Both the position numbers and the translations under genes were made by a program. DNA of 64,000 nucleotides from Zygnema circumcarinatum (Eukaryota > Streptophyta > Zygnematophyceae > Zygnematales > Zygnemataceae), in the NCBI GenBank assembly GCA_037447605.1, contig CM074805.1:300458-364457 (forward strand), given 5' to 3'. The notes beneath the pieces were generated by a model, which did not search any database, had not been told where the DNA came from, and saw nothing but the letters and a program-made list of their open reading frames with translations. Shown here in pieces: positions 11,336 to 22,473 of this stretch. Position 1 is the first letter of the stretch; the number at the start of each line of letters is the position of its first letter.

Positions 11336-13665
11336 ATGGAGGAGGGGGAGGAGGAGCGGCAGGGGCTATGGCCGCGGCTGGTGCGAGCCGTCCATGGCGC
11401 CCTGGATCGCTTCAAGTGCGTCTTAGAATGCATGCCCAAATCCGAACCCAACCCAGCGCTCGCCCGATTTGCAGTGGACAGCGCCGCGGCGGTCAACGGG
11501 TGAGCGGGTGGTCATGGCTCAGGTCTAGGGTTAGGTGTTAGGGTTCCGCATAGCAGTGTTTAGTACATGTGAAAGCAGGACGGATATTAACGGAATGGAA
11601 CGACATTTCCGTCTTGAACTCGCGTTTTGGAGGTTGCAGGTCACCGAATCCGAAGCTGATTCGACAAACACCGGAGTCTGATCAAGAGGATTCAGATGTT
11701 AAACCGGAGTCTCCCGAAGGGCTTTCTACGCCGAAATCTCGAAAAAGTCCTTTTTTAAAGGTGTGAGAAACGCTGCTCTCTCTCACTCTCTCGCTCTACT
11801 TCTCGCTGTCCCTCTGCCCCTTTTTCCCACCTTTTTTCCTTTCCCCTTCTCGCCCTTCTCCGTATACCTTCTATCCCTTTCCTAACTCTCTCCCTCTCTC
11901 TACCTCTCCCTCCCTCCGTTTCTCTTTTCTCTCTCTTCCTCTCCTCGGTCTCCGTTACATAATCGATCCCTCTCCTCCATCCTCTCCCTCTATGGGGCGC
12001 TTCTTCTCCCTCTCTTCCCACTGCCACCTCTCTTCCCCTCTCCATGCCTCTCTTCCTTCCTTTCACCTTGTTCTCCCTTCCTTTGCTCACTCTCCCTCCC
12101 TCTCTCGGTCTCTCCCTCGCTTCCTCTTTTCCTCTCCCTTGCTCCTTTCTCTACCTCGCTCACCCTCACCCACTTCTTCCCATTTTCTAAGAATTTTCCC
12201 TCTCTTCCATTAGTTTCCTTCTGACCTTCGGTTAGCACTGTTGAAACCAATTTTGAAGGAGTTTGAAAACTAACAGAAACTATAAAAACTCTGCAGGTGA
12301 GGGCACTTCTGGGTATGTGGAAAAACAGTGCTGTGGGACCTGCCCCAATGAGCGATGACGAGGAAGAGAATGGTGAGCCTGAAGGAAGAATGAATATTTC
12401 ACTGCCGTCAATTAGCCGAAACCCGAACAAGTTGAACCTCGATAGGGTTAAGAATCTTTGGGACCCTAGCTGGGAGGATTTGCGGTTAGTCCATGCCTGT
12501 GCTGTTCATAAGTGCCTTCAATGATCCTCGAGTTTGATTACCTTCAAGTGATTTTGGTGTCGTTCTCTGTGGGGGTCTCCAGGTGATGTTAAGAAGCATC
12601 AAAATCGTGAGAAGGAGAAAACCAAGGGTGGTCATGAAAAAGAGGAGAAACACAATCAGAGTCAAGAAGTGGAGGGGGAGACGAGGAAAATGGGGAAGGC
12701 ATCATCATCCGGCGGAACTTCACACCTATGGCAGAGAAAATTTTCAGGATTGTTAAATTCCCAGTCTTTGGTAAATTTCCCTATGGTCTTCATGCGCTCT
12801 GGTGTGCTTTCGACAGATTTGATGGAATTTTGGGCACTTTTGGGGTTACGCACATTGTAGGGATTCCAGGGTTCTGGATGGTCCTTGCTTTAAAGGGTGT
12901 GCCTCTTCACTCATGACGGGGCACACCTACTCATGTTTTATGCTCCCTCCTCTCCCTCTCCCTCTCCCTCTCCCTCTCCCTCTCCCTCTCCCTCTCCCTC
13001 TCCCTCTCCCTCTCCCTCTCCCTCTCCCTCTCTCTCCCTCTCCCTCCCTCTCCCTCTCTCTCTCCCTCTCCCTCTCCCTCTCCCCACCTCACCCTCTCCC
13101 TCTCCACTACCTTTGCCTCTCCCCCTCTCCCTCTCCCTCTCTCTCCCACTCTCTCTCTCCCTCTCCCTCTCCCCCCCTTCCCCCTCTCCCTCGCCCCCCC
13201 TCCTTTCCCCTCGCCCTCCCCCTCCCCCTCCTCCTCCCTCCCTCGTGCTAAGTTGCTCCGTGGGAAGTGCAGGATGCTAGGGACGCTGCCGGAAAAGCAC
13301 ACGCCCAACTGGTGGAGCGTGGTGATAAGCTAGAGGTAGGCGGATTCTCCAGAAATCTTCTCCTCAGGATCCCTGAAGCCTTAGTATTTTTTTCCGTTTC
13401 TTGTAAAGGACGCCATTTGGCAGTTTACAAGGAAACTACTTTCTGTCCAGGCGGTTTCACTTGTGCTTTGTGCTTTCTACCTGAAACCCTAATCCTCAAC
13501 TGCTGAGAACTCTACAAACGTTTGAACCCATATATTGTCTCTTGCGCCTCGCAGAGGCTCTCTAATGCAACTGAAGACCTTTCAGCAAATGCGGTGGATT
13601 TCGCGAGCTTGGCGGAGCAGCTCTACCAGAAGGAGAAGAACCGGAAGTGGTGGCACTTGTCGTAG
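11336..13665 (+). CDS. Protein with tomosyn-type C-terminal R-SNARE motif
   Basis: Exons: 11336-11499, 11640-11760, 12297-12372 (or to 12484), 12583-12770, 13273-13335, 13555-13665. The start is the first ATG of a GC-rich first exon (MEEGEEERQGLWPRLV). The middle is acidic then lysine/glutamate-rich. The last two exons give a coiled coil from DARDAAGKAHAQLVERGDKLE to the C-terminus KNRKWWHLS, then TAG. Ending in a K-W-W/Y aromatic motif with no membrane anchor is typical of the tomosyn/STXBP5 R-SNARE tail (metazoan members end DKKWYQF). The donor at 12372 keeps frame with exon 4; the longer exon to 12484, which encodes a plausible NLWDPSWEDLR segment, is out of phase by one unless a further exon or another donor is used. 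About 240 residues in the short model. The zero-layer arginine is replaced by alanine. It lies head-to-head with the tomosyn-like propeller gene. Confidence 0.7.
12950..13245 (+). repeat. CTCCCT hexamer microsatellite in intron
   Basis: About 300 bp of (CTCCCT)n and (CT)n in the intron between exons ending 12770 and starting 13273 of the SNARE-tail gene. The pyrimidine strand is the sense strand. Confidence 0.9.
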
Positions 13666-15040
13666 CGGAGAGGGCCCGGATTTATGTCTTGACCTTGTGC
13701 AATGTATAGAGACTGTGCATATTGTGTTCGTGGGTCCGTAAAGTTGATCAATTGGTTTGGACCTTTTTTCTTCGGTAGTGAACATAAGGGTGTAAGATAG
13801 CCAGGTAGCTTCCTCTCTCTCCCTCTCCCTCTCTCCCCCACCCCCCCCTCGCTCTGTCTGTCTTTCTTGTAGAGTTCATGCATTGATGTTTGCGCAATAT
13901 GCCATAGAATTTCTGATATTAATAATAGTGTAACGTGCAAATGCACGAACTGCGGTATTCGTAATTTATGTATTGGGTCAGTAAACCCGAGGTGTTCGCA
14001 TAGCTCAAGTTCCGCCTTTCTCCGTGTTCCATCCATCCATCGTGGCATGATGCATGGTCGGGGGGGGTTGCATGCATGCATGCATGGGCAGCGGCATGCG
14101 GGGGCGACGCGAGGCAGCGCAGTCATTGAAATCCACGACTCATGTTTGTTCAGAAACCAAAAAATTTACTTCTGCTATCGTGGAGAAACCCAAAACTTCT
14201 CATGACCTCTTTTTTCTTTTATTTAAATTTTGCATTATACTATATGTCTGTGTGCAAATCTTGACTAAATTTAAGCTCTATGACTAACATCCGTTTTAAG
14301 TCTAGTCAAATGATTAGTCGACTGAGTTTTTAGCCAAAAGCAGTGACTAAGCGGCCAAGTTACGAATTTCTGCCGACGTGACGATCTAGCGGCGTGAAAA
14401 TCTCCTCGAGCCTGTCGATCTGCCAGGGGACACTTTACAGAAAATCAGCGCGAGCAAATGGGAAGGTCGCGTGTGATTCGAATTTAGGGGACCGGCGTTC
14501 CGTAGGCCGGAAACCGACCTGATCGGCCAACCAATGACAGACACGTGGTGATAAACCAATGATATTTGGACACGTTTACAACACGATTTGTCGTTTGTGG
14601 ACGTCTCGAGGCTGGCTCGTTCCGACGTTCGCCCAACAGTTGGCAATAATAAGACTCGCGAATCAAGCGCTCCTTGAACAGCCAATCAGGGCGAAGGGTC
14701 CCTGTGAGCACCCCATGCACTAGCTGACACGTGTACAGATGGACCTTTTTACCGTAACGCGGTCACTTTTTGCGCGCACGCGCGCGAACGGAAAGTTTTA
14801 GATATTCAAATGGGGCTGCCAGATTTTGCACTTTGGTACCGTACGGCTGATCGTGAACCGAGGGAAAGATCTGCCAATGAACCAATAGGATTGCGCCATG
14901 TATGCGTACATGTCCAAGTGACGAATTCCCATTACTGTAGATTGACACCCCCTGACGCTAGAAGATATTTTTACCCGATACCACAGACGGTATATCGCGA
15001 TAGCATGGTTTTTCGGAGTTCCGGTGTCCCGCGCGGGAGT
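13666..15040. other. Intergenic, no gene seen
   Basis: No convincing exon is visible on either strand. It holds a CT-rich stretch (13808-13855), a run of CATGCATG repeats near 14071, CCAAT motifs around 14528-14555 and an alternating purine-pyrimidine GCGCGCACGCGCGCG stretch near 14772. Short open frames here show no family resemblance. Confidence 0.6.
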
Positions 15041-15048
15041 GTCAAAAG
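15041..15048. repeat. Target-site duplication, left copy
   Basis: GTCAAAAG, identical to 15388-15395 on the other side of the MITE. Confidence 0.85.
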
Positions 15049-15387
15049 TAGGGTTGGGGGCACGGTCCCCCTCCGACCCGTGCCCAGGGGCACGTGCCCC
15101 CCCCCCCTTGGGGGGGGGGCACGTATCCCCACGTATCCCCACGTATCCCCCGTACGGACAAAGGTACACATGTACGGGAAAATATGAAAAGTACGGACAG
15201 TACTCAACACAACAATCGTCACCGGCCCGGGCCTGGTCGTACGAGGTAAGCGTCACGTGACAGGGGGCACGGGGGGGCACGAAATATATGGGGAAAATTT
15301 TTGGAGGCGTGCCCCGGGCACGGACGGTCAAAAATGGGGGGCATGCCCCCCCCCCGGGCATGCCCGTGCCCCGTGCCCCCAACCCTA
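15049..15387. mobile_element. Complete hAT-like MITE, 339 bp
   Basis: The left end TAGGGTTGGGGGCACGG (15049-15065) and the right end (15371-15387) are perfect 17-bp terminal inverted repeats. The element is flanked by an exact 8-bp direct repeat GTCAAAAG at 15041-15048 and 15388-15395. An 8-bp target-site duplication with TIRs beginning C/TAGGG is the hallmark of hAT-superfamily elements. The interior is G/C-homopolymer-rich with further GGGGCACG inverted blocks and codes for nothing, so it is non-autonomous. It inserted about 650 bp upstream of the MPDU1 start. Confidence 0.88.
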
Positions 15388-15395
15388 GTCAAAAG
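15388..15395. repeat. Target-site duplication, right copy
   Basis: GTCAAAAG, identical to 15041-15048. Confidence 0.85.
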
Positions 15396-15456
15396 ACGCC
15401 GACGAAGGTGTTGATCTGGAGACCAAACCTTTGATCCGCAGTGCTGGACTGGCAAT

Positions 15457-15512
15457 CCGGTAGGATCCACTTCAATCTGCAGGACAATCCTGCTGAAGTG
15501 GATCCTGACCGG
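15457..15512. repeat. Long imperfect hairpin upstream of MPDU1
   Basis: AGGATCCACTTCA (15462-15474) pairs with TGAAGTGGATCCT (15494-15506). GCAGGA (15479-15484) pairs with TCCTGC (15488-15493) and leaves a 3-base loop. CCGGT and ACCGG extend the base of the stem. This gives about 24 paired bases with one 4-base bulge and one 1-base bulge. Function is unknown; it could be a transcribed hairpin or a relic repeat. Confidence 0.6.
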
Positions 15513-16035
15513 CGCCATTGGTTGGTCCTTCGAAGCCTTGGATGCGGAAAGGTTGGTCTCTCTCCTCCCCTGCAGCCTCCTCCTCTGGTCTTTGCAGCAT
15601 ATATGTATTTGGAATTGCAATGTCTCAGAGAATGCATCCAGCTGCAAGGGGATGTAACTGCTGAAAATGCTGCCCTGGAGCATTCCTGCGCGGTCTCATT
15701 TCGTCCGAGATTCGTGCTCAGTTCGTTATTTCCCGCCGTCTGCTGTCGCTGCTGCTGCAAAGTATAACTGTGTCAAAGTTGGCTTGTTTGGTGCAGGCTT
15801 GCAAGAAACTAGGATCTCATTCAATTTGAGTCATAAACTTTCGTCTAAGGGTGCTTATTTGAAACTGCAGATTGTAGGAAGGGTGCAAGAGGGAGAGAGG
15901 GGTAGTAACGGTTGTCTTGGAACCAATCTTGACACGTTTTTTTCCGAGAAAGGGCGGACTGGTGTCAGGTTAGGAAGTAGCGATCTTAAAAAGGGGAGAA
16001 GGAGTAGGTTTTGCGCGTCCCAGTGCAGCAGCAGA

Positions 16036-18606
16036 ATGGAACTGGTAATTGCAGGAATGAACTTTACGTGCATGGCGGATTCGGTGACCAAGTTCGAGCT
16101 TCCTGATAGGGATTGCTTTTTAAATCTTTTTGCCAAGGCGCTTGGATACGCCATCATAACCGCTTCCACAATTGTGAAGCTCCCACAAGTAGGACTTCTA
16201 CTCAGTATCTGTCTGTGCTGATCTCAAGTATTGTAATGGCTTGAATATTTGATCGGATTTCAAAACCCACTTTATTGTTTAGGACTTGCTCGACACTGAT
16301 TGGTTCTCCAAGCAAATGAATCTGCTCGCATGTATAGTGAATGGAAGGTTCCATTGCAGTCTTGGTTAAAGAAGTTTAATAAGTTGCCTTGTCTCTGCCA
16401 GATTATTGTTATTTTGAAGAAAAATAGCATTCGAGGCTTAAGCGTTCCTTCCTTTGAGATGGAACTTGTTGGCTACACTATCGCTTTGTCTTACTGCTTC
16501 TTCAAACAGCTTCCGTTCAGCGCATATGGAGAGCTTTTATTCTTACTGCTCCAAGGTATCCTCATGCACGCAATGTAGCGTATGTTAGGATAAGCTCACG
16601 TTCCTAGATCTCACTTCTCTGAAAGGACGAGCAGTTGTCTTTGACATGATGCAAACTCTTGGCAATCTTGCTCTAATTAATGGTTCTGAACTGCCTGGAA
16701 TGCGCAGCAATCATTCTGATGTGTCTCCTCTATTATTATTCACCGCGCCTTGGGCCAATGGTGTGGCTGAAAGCGGGAGTGTATCCATTCTCACAACAAG
16801 CACAGGATGCAAATCCAACGTGCTGCAGTTTTTTTGTCGTGCATGTCGTGCATTTCTTAATTGTGTCGTATAAGAAGCTGCAATAGAGAGTGAGGGGGAG
16901 TAGGGGCATTTGTGAAAAACTTGGAGGAGCGTTGTTAGTGCTTCGACTGTTGGTTCCTTAATCTTTCTTTTCACTACAGATATACCGCCATGGCTCCAGT
17001 TCTGCTCGGGGGTCGCTTGGATGGCAGGGTGTACGAGACGCTTTATGTGAGTTGCCTTTTCGAAAGAACTTCTTTTGAGACTAGCATTCATCACCAGAGT
17101 CTGACCGGCAGATAGCCAGCAAGTAGCTCTCCCTCTTTCATCTCCCATTTCTTGTTCCCATTCGGATGTTTTAGTCATTTTTGGATTCTGCAGAAACGTG
17201 GTAATTTAGAATGTTACTGATATGAATTTTGTGCTTTATTTGTTTATCTGAATTTGTTTGTATTCTTTCTAAGCGCAGGCTGGCCAAACAGCTCTCTTCA
17301 CACTTTCAAGGATCCCACAAATTTGGTCAAACTATGCTGTACGTTACTTGCCGACATTTAGACTCCATTTCCTTGAAGCGTCTCTCTTGACGAGATATTC
17401 TGTGCTTAAAAATTATGAAAGAAGAATGCACTACTCGCGCGTCCAGTCCCTTGACTTTTCTTTGTGTTCCGTGTAAACTGGTTGTCCGGTTGTGACATGT
17501 AGGCCGTATTATGTCAGTTGTCGCTATGAAACTTGCTTCATGAACTCGATTTTAAATTTGTCTGTTGCAAATTTTTAAAACTTTGACATGTTTCGAGTTA
17601 CTGTGGCAGTCAAAAAACACAGGACAACTTAGCTTCGCTACATCCTTTATGAACTTTGCGGGTTGTATTGGTAAGTTGGGGGTTTCCAGTTTTAAGCAGC
17701 TATTGGATTTCCTGATAATGAAAATGATTCTTGTTAATGGTCTCTATGGGTTCAGTAGAATTAAATTATTTGGGAATTGTCTGGATTCTGTCTTGTTAGG
17801 CCATGGCTATGGATAGGCCAGCAGGGTTGGGTAGTGGCTTCAGAAGCAAGCAGAAAAGTAGTGGGGGAGGGGGAAGGGGGGGGTTGGGAGAGACAGACCC
17901 TTATGAATCTCCTGCCAGAGCATTTTCGAATATGTTCAGAGTTTCACAAAGTGTTGCTTCAAGTTCAGACAGGATTCTATAAAGAAATTCAAAGTAAGGC
18001 GTGTGTGTAATTCTGCAGTTGTCCTCACTATGCTTGCATTTTGGTTCTGTTTTTCCTTCATGCAGCGCGTCTCTTCACATCAATTCAAGAGAAGGCTCCT
18101 GGGAGCAGTATCCTTGTTCCATACTTTGAAGGAGTCACTTAGAATTCAGAAAGTTTTGTAAAAGGGTCTGAGAATTTGAGAATACCTGACTAAAGCAGGT
18201 ATGACCTTGAACACTGAATATCTAGTGCAGGCGTGAAGCGATAGCTAAACGCTTGACCTATTGAAGCGGACAGCTAACAGTTCAACTACCTAACATGTGC
18301 ACCTGCTCCCTTTAAACTAGATTTTCTTGTATCCGTTCTAGGTATGTAGGTTCTTCACTCCCAGCTCGTCTAAATTACTTGCCATCTGACCTAACGTCTC
18401 AATTTTTTATTTTTTTTTGCATGAAATCATTGAAATGGGCCCATCATGCGGCTGCTCCTCTCCCTTGCTGGCTCGCCTTGACTGTGAATTAATCAGTGGT
18501 GATTGGCAGCATTTTGGGGATGATCTGCCATGGAACCATTGTGAGCCAAATACTTCTGTACAGCGTGAAGTCCGCACCCAAGAAGGAGGAGAAGAAAACG
18601 AAGTGA
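16036..18606 (+). CDS. MPDU1: MPDU1-like PQ-loop protein (mannose-P-dolichol utilization defect 1)
   Basis: MPDU1/SL15 is a multi-pass ER membrane protein needed for use of dolichol-phosphate mannose and glucose in glycan assembly; plants keep close homologues. Exons: 16036-16188, 16402-16555, 16708-16780, 16980-17046, 17279-17338, 17610-17670, 18066-18107, 18497-18606; every splice phase closes, giving 239 residues, near the usual plant length. Two PQ-loop repeats are clear: LGYAIITASTIVKLPQ with GLSVPSFEMELVGYTIALSY, and RIPQIWSNYA with KNTGQLSFATSFMNFAG. Hydrophobic segments include AYGELLFLLLQ and ILMCLLYYYS. The C-terminus is lysine-rich (SAPKKEEKKTK), a cytosolic tail that could serve ER retention. 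The start is the first ATG giving the family's short N-terminus; the frame stays open upstream to 15667, so a longer start is possible. The MITE at 15049 and the hairpin at 15457 sit upstream. Confidence 0.93.
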
Positions 18607-19932
18607 GAGAGTCCCCATCGTGATTACGGTACGTGGAGCAGCCATTTTGAAAAGATGAACCTTTTACTGGATTGGGAGTGAGAGAGGAGGGGGAGAAGAG
18701 GCAGAGGGCAGGGAGAGAGGAGGGAGAGGATGAAGAAGAAGGGGAGGGAGGAAAACGGATGGCACGGCAGCCGTAGAAAGAGAGGAGAGGTCGAGTGGTC
18801 GTGAAGGATGTTTTCGGAATTTGTCTCTCCCTTTCCCTGCTCACGTTAGTCACTTCGTCTCGTTTTCCTCTTTGGTTAGTTTTTTGAGGGCGAGAAGACA
18901 ACAAAAGAGAGAGTGGGAGTGCTCCAAAGAGAGAGGGACAGAGAGCGGAAGGGGCGAGAGGGGGAGGTAGAACGAGAGGTAGAGCGAGAGAGAGAGAGAG
19001 AGAGGAAGATGGGGAGGAAGCTCATTTCTCACAAGTCTAGGCTTTCATTCCCAATGTTCATGTGTGCAGATCTCCTTCGCATACTCCCATGAAGATGGTC
19101 TGCTTCTGAACATATTAGAGGGGTCCCATTCGGCATTTCTTTCTAAATTGGAAGAGTCGAGGAGTAAGGCCTCTGACCCTGGCCCAGAGGCTGGCCCCTT
19201 TTTCTAACGACTACAATTTTATTGACCTCGTAGAAAATATTCAGAAGCAGACGAAAGCAGGCATCCTTCGCCAATGCGGCATATATTCTTTTTGGCCCCA
19301 CCCTGTTCTTTTTTTGTGCTGCCTGCGTGGATTTTCACTAATTAGAAGAAAAAAAAATGTCTGAACGTAGACACACTTGTATTGTTGTAAGGAGCTTCCA
19401 TGCAAGCGCCTCCACAACCTCTAAATCCCTTGAACCCTACAAAATTCTGAAACCCTTCAAATCCCAAGTCGTACTTGTTATTACTTTCCATATGTGATTT
19501 TTAACCCTTAGCTTTTGCGTTACTTATTTGAAATCAAACCTGCAGAAAATATGTCTCTGGTCTTCAAAATGAAAAAAAAGTTCACTTTTGAGAGTTACTT
19601 ATTTCCTCGGAAGTGCAACTGCCGTTTTTTCTTTATCCACATATATTATTTGGAGATGCAAAATCGTACAAGAATGCTCTGCCCTCCCCTGCCCTGCCTC
19701 CCGAGGCCTGCCCATTAAGAAATCATATCAAAACTGAGACTGATAAAAAATCTTAACCCTAAAACACACTCATCTGCTAACATGATACATGCGCAAAGCG
19801 CCCTTAAAAAATGAAACTAAACGCCTAGCAGCTCCTCAAACCCTCAGACCACACTCAGCTATTGGTGGGTTGCACGGGGTCGAGACACCAGCGGCTGCTC
19901 GCCTCTCCCCCTCCTGCCGCCGGAGAGGGCAC
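18607..19932. other. Intergenic between convergent genes, no gene seen
   Basis: This lies between the MPDU1 stop (plus) and the stop of the minus-strand membrane protein gene. It contains GA-rich stretches (18670-18760 and 18890-19015) and AT-rich DNA from 19200 to 19780. I see no supportable exon. Confidence 0.6.
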
Positions 19933-21104
19933 CTAAGCCCCCCTTGGAGGCTCCGTGCTCTGCTGCCGCTGCCTGCGAACCCTTGAAACCCAGTTTGAAA
20001 TTCTTCCCAGGATCGCCATGTTGCTCCAAATTGACCTAATTTTCACAAGGGTGTCCCGGGTGCTCCGCGCCGCCACTGCCACCGCCGGCCGGACCGCCGC
20101 TCCCACCGGCACGGCTGCTCGCTCCTGCAGGAGAGCTGTGGCCGACCGCCTCCCCTCCGTTTTAACGTTGAGGATTTTAGGATTGCAGGGGTTCCACATT
20201 TCGAGGTTTAGGGTGCATGGTTGTAGGGCTTCAGGAGTTTCACAACTCAGGGTTCAGAGAAAAGGCTTTCATGTCTTCATCTCTTAGGATCAAAGAGAAA
20301 GTGTCCATCCATAAAACTGCAAAAAAATGCATATCGTGGCTTTTCAACATACAGCAATCGCATGCATTTCTGCATCAATTCCGAAATTCGAAGCCCTAAT
20401 CCTTCAACCCAGAATGCAGAAATCGGTCTGTATGTATACCCAGAGTCTGAACAGATGCCATTGTGCCGACTCTGCGGAGCCCGTTCTCCGCTGCCTGCAC
20501 TGCCCGCGCTGAACTTCTCACACCCTCCGATATCTCCTGACTACATGCACACGCAGGGTTCAGAACCTCAGGCAAGCCAATCAAGGTTCAGTGCCTTAGG
20601 CGAGGGTTTCAAATACTCGGGTTTTAGAATTTACATGCTAGAGTTTTAGGGTATACACATAAGGGTTTCCGGGTTTTTGCGAGCACCTGAGGTCACTGAG
20701 CTCCATAGTGAGGTCGCTGATCTCCATTCCCGACAGCCGCACGGCCGCCATGGTGCTCGGCAGCTCTTCTCTCGCAGCCTCGGCCAACTTCTCCACAGCC
20801 TCCGCTGCTCTCTTTACTGCCTGGAAAACCGCCAGACCTTCTGAATGGATTAGAGTTGATTATATGAGGAGAGGGGAGCGGAGGAGGAGAGAGAGAAAGC
20901 GGGAAGGTGGGAGCTAGTGAGAGAGAGGCAGAGGCGGGAAGGGAGAGTGAGAGAGAGAGGTGGGGACGAGAGAGAAGAAGGGGAGGGAGAGAGAGTGAGG
21001 GACAGAAGGATCGGGGGGAGAGGGAAAGAAAAAGGGAAAATGGGGGGAAGAAAGGGAGAGGGGAGAATGTGGAGAGGGAGACGGGGGAGAGAAAGGGGGA
21101 GCGA

Positions 21105-21158
<54 letters not shown>

Positions 21159-21730
21159 GCGAGAGAGAAATCACACAGCCCAGACCGAATTCAAAGCTTT
21201 CACCGTAATGTATAAATTATCGAGGACCTCCTGGCGGATAATTCCATCTTGTCTTGTTCTTCAATTCATGATCCTTGGCTGAATATTTGTAATGCATGCC
21301 AGGAAAAGAACGGAGTCCTTTGAATAAGTGCATTGTGTTCATAAGAAAGGGAGGAAAGAAAGGCATATTGAAAGCACGCACCCGAAGCGTTGGAATGGCT
21401 GCGAGAAGAAAAATAGCAAATGCGGCCGTCAGCTGTTCTTACCCTCCCCTCAAAGAAAAAAAAAATCAGAAAATGCAGAAAATTCAGCCAACATTAAAAA
21501 AAGTAAGGAAACGGAGAAAAGAACTTAAGGGCGAATGGGGGGAGGAAAGAGGGAGAGGGAGAGGGAGAGGGAGAGGGAGGCTAGCAAGGAACAAAGGGAC
21601 CTACAGTACATGCAACGAAGCCGAGAAACTGTACGGCGCTGCCTCCTGCAGCGATTCTCTGCATGGAGGGAGGAAGAGAGGAGGAAGGAGACGCCATAGA
21701 CGCTTCGTACTGAGCTTCAGACGGAGCCAT
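19933..21730 (-). CDS. Plant-conserved plastid-type membrane protein with SGMEISDLT motif
   Basis: Exons: 21605-21730, 20687-20820, 20440-20540, 19933-20135; all phases close, 187 residues, stop 19933-19935. The core runs LAEAAREELPSTMAAVRL, SGMEISDLTMELSDLSQE and ISEGVRSSARAVQAAENGL. I remember a plant family with nearly the same core (TMAAVRLSGMEISDLTMELSDL), predicted plastid membrane proteins of unknown role, but cannot name it or verify it here. The first exon gives MAPSEAQYEASMASP and a hydrophobic GGSAVQFLGFVACT stretch, joined in phase through a GTAGGT donor. The rest is amphipathic helix. The C-terminal exon (ERAAVPVGAAVRPAVAVAAR, then a basic tail) matches the family end. The first-exon call is weaker than the three C-terminal exons. 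It is head-to-head with adenylate kinase, 743 bp apart. Confidence 0.72.
20870..21172. repeat. GA-rich tract in intron
   Basis: GGGA/GA repeats lie in intron 1 of the minus-strand membrane protein gene; the sense strand is CT-rich. Confidence 0.85.
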
Positions 21731-22050
21731 GGCGGCCGCCCTTTCGGAGAGCTGCGATTTCACAGAGCAGAAAGAATAGCGGCGACCATGGCTGCGTCGT
21801 AGAGAAGGAGGGGAGGGAGAGGGACAGGGAGAAGGAGAGGGGAAGAGAGCTGGAAGAGAGGAAGGAGAGGAAGGGGGGAGCCTGCATGCAGGAATGCCTA
21901 ACCGATAATTTGGGTTTCTATGGGTCCCAGAAACTCCAAAAAGTATCAGGCTTCTGGGGCTGAAAGATTGAGGGTCTGAGCAGAAAGGGAGAGGGGGGGA
22001 GAAGAGGTGTGGGAGACACCTCCTCTCTACGACTTGCATGTCTGCAGAGG

Positions 22051-22053
22051 AGG

Positions 22054-22130
<77 letters not shown>
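22051..22130. repeat. (GA)n microsatellite
   Basis: An almost pure GA dinucleotide tract of about 75 bp in the spacer between the divergent membrane-protein and adenylate kinase genes, on the membrane-protein side. Confidence 0.95.
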
Positions 22131-22137
<7 letters not shown>

Positions 22138-22473
22138 CGAGTGGGGAAAGTTAAGACGGGACGGAAGCCACGAGAGAGGGGAGAGACGAGAGACGCGAAG
22201 AGCACGAGGAGGCTCACACCTGCGAAGGACGAAGCGGGGAGAGCCACGTGGGCACCCGGCTTGATGGATCCACTTTGGACATGATCAAAAGTTAACCTTT
22301 CAAGTAACATGTTTAACATGAGGTGGATTCGATTCTGTTGATTGATGAAAGTGGAATCGGGGCCTTCCAGGGCCTGGGCCTGCCAGCAGAGAGGGAACGC
22401 TGCAACTTTTTGAGACCTTTTGGAGTCTGAGGGCTTCTGGAGGGCTCTGGTGGGAGGTATTGGAGGCGCCGCC

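Noticed and set aside
12896-13280. Pro-Ser open frames over 12.95-13.25 kb
   Set aside because: Microsatellite translation inside an intron of the SNARE-tail gene.
15441-15767. 108-residue plus-strand open frame upstream of MPDU1
   Set aside because: No recognisable family, it covers the hairpin, and the MPDU1 model is complete without it; possibly 5' UTR.
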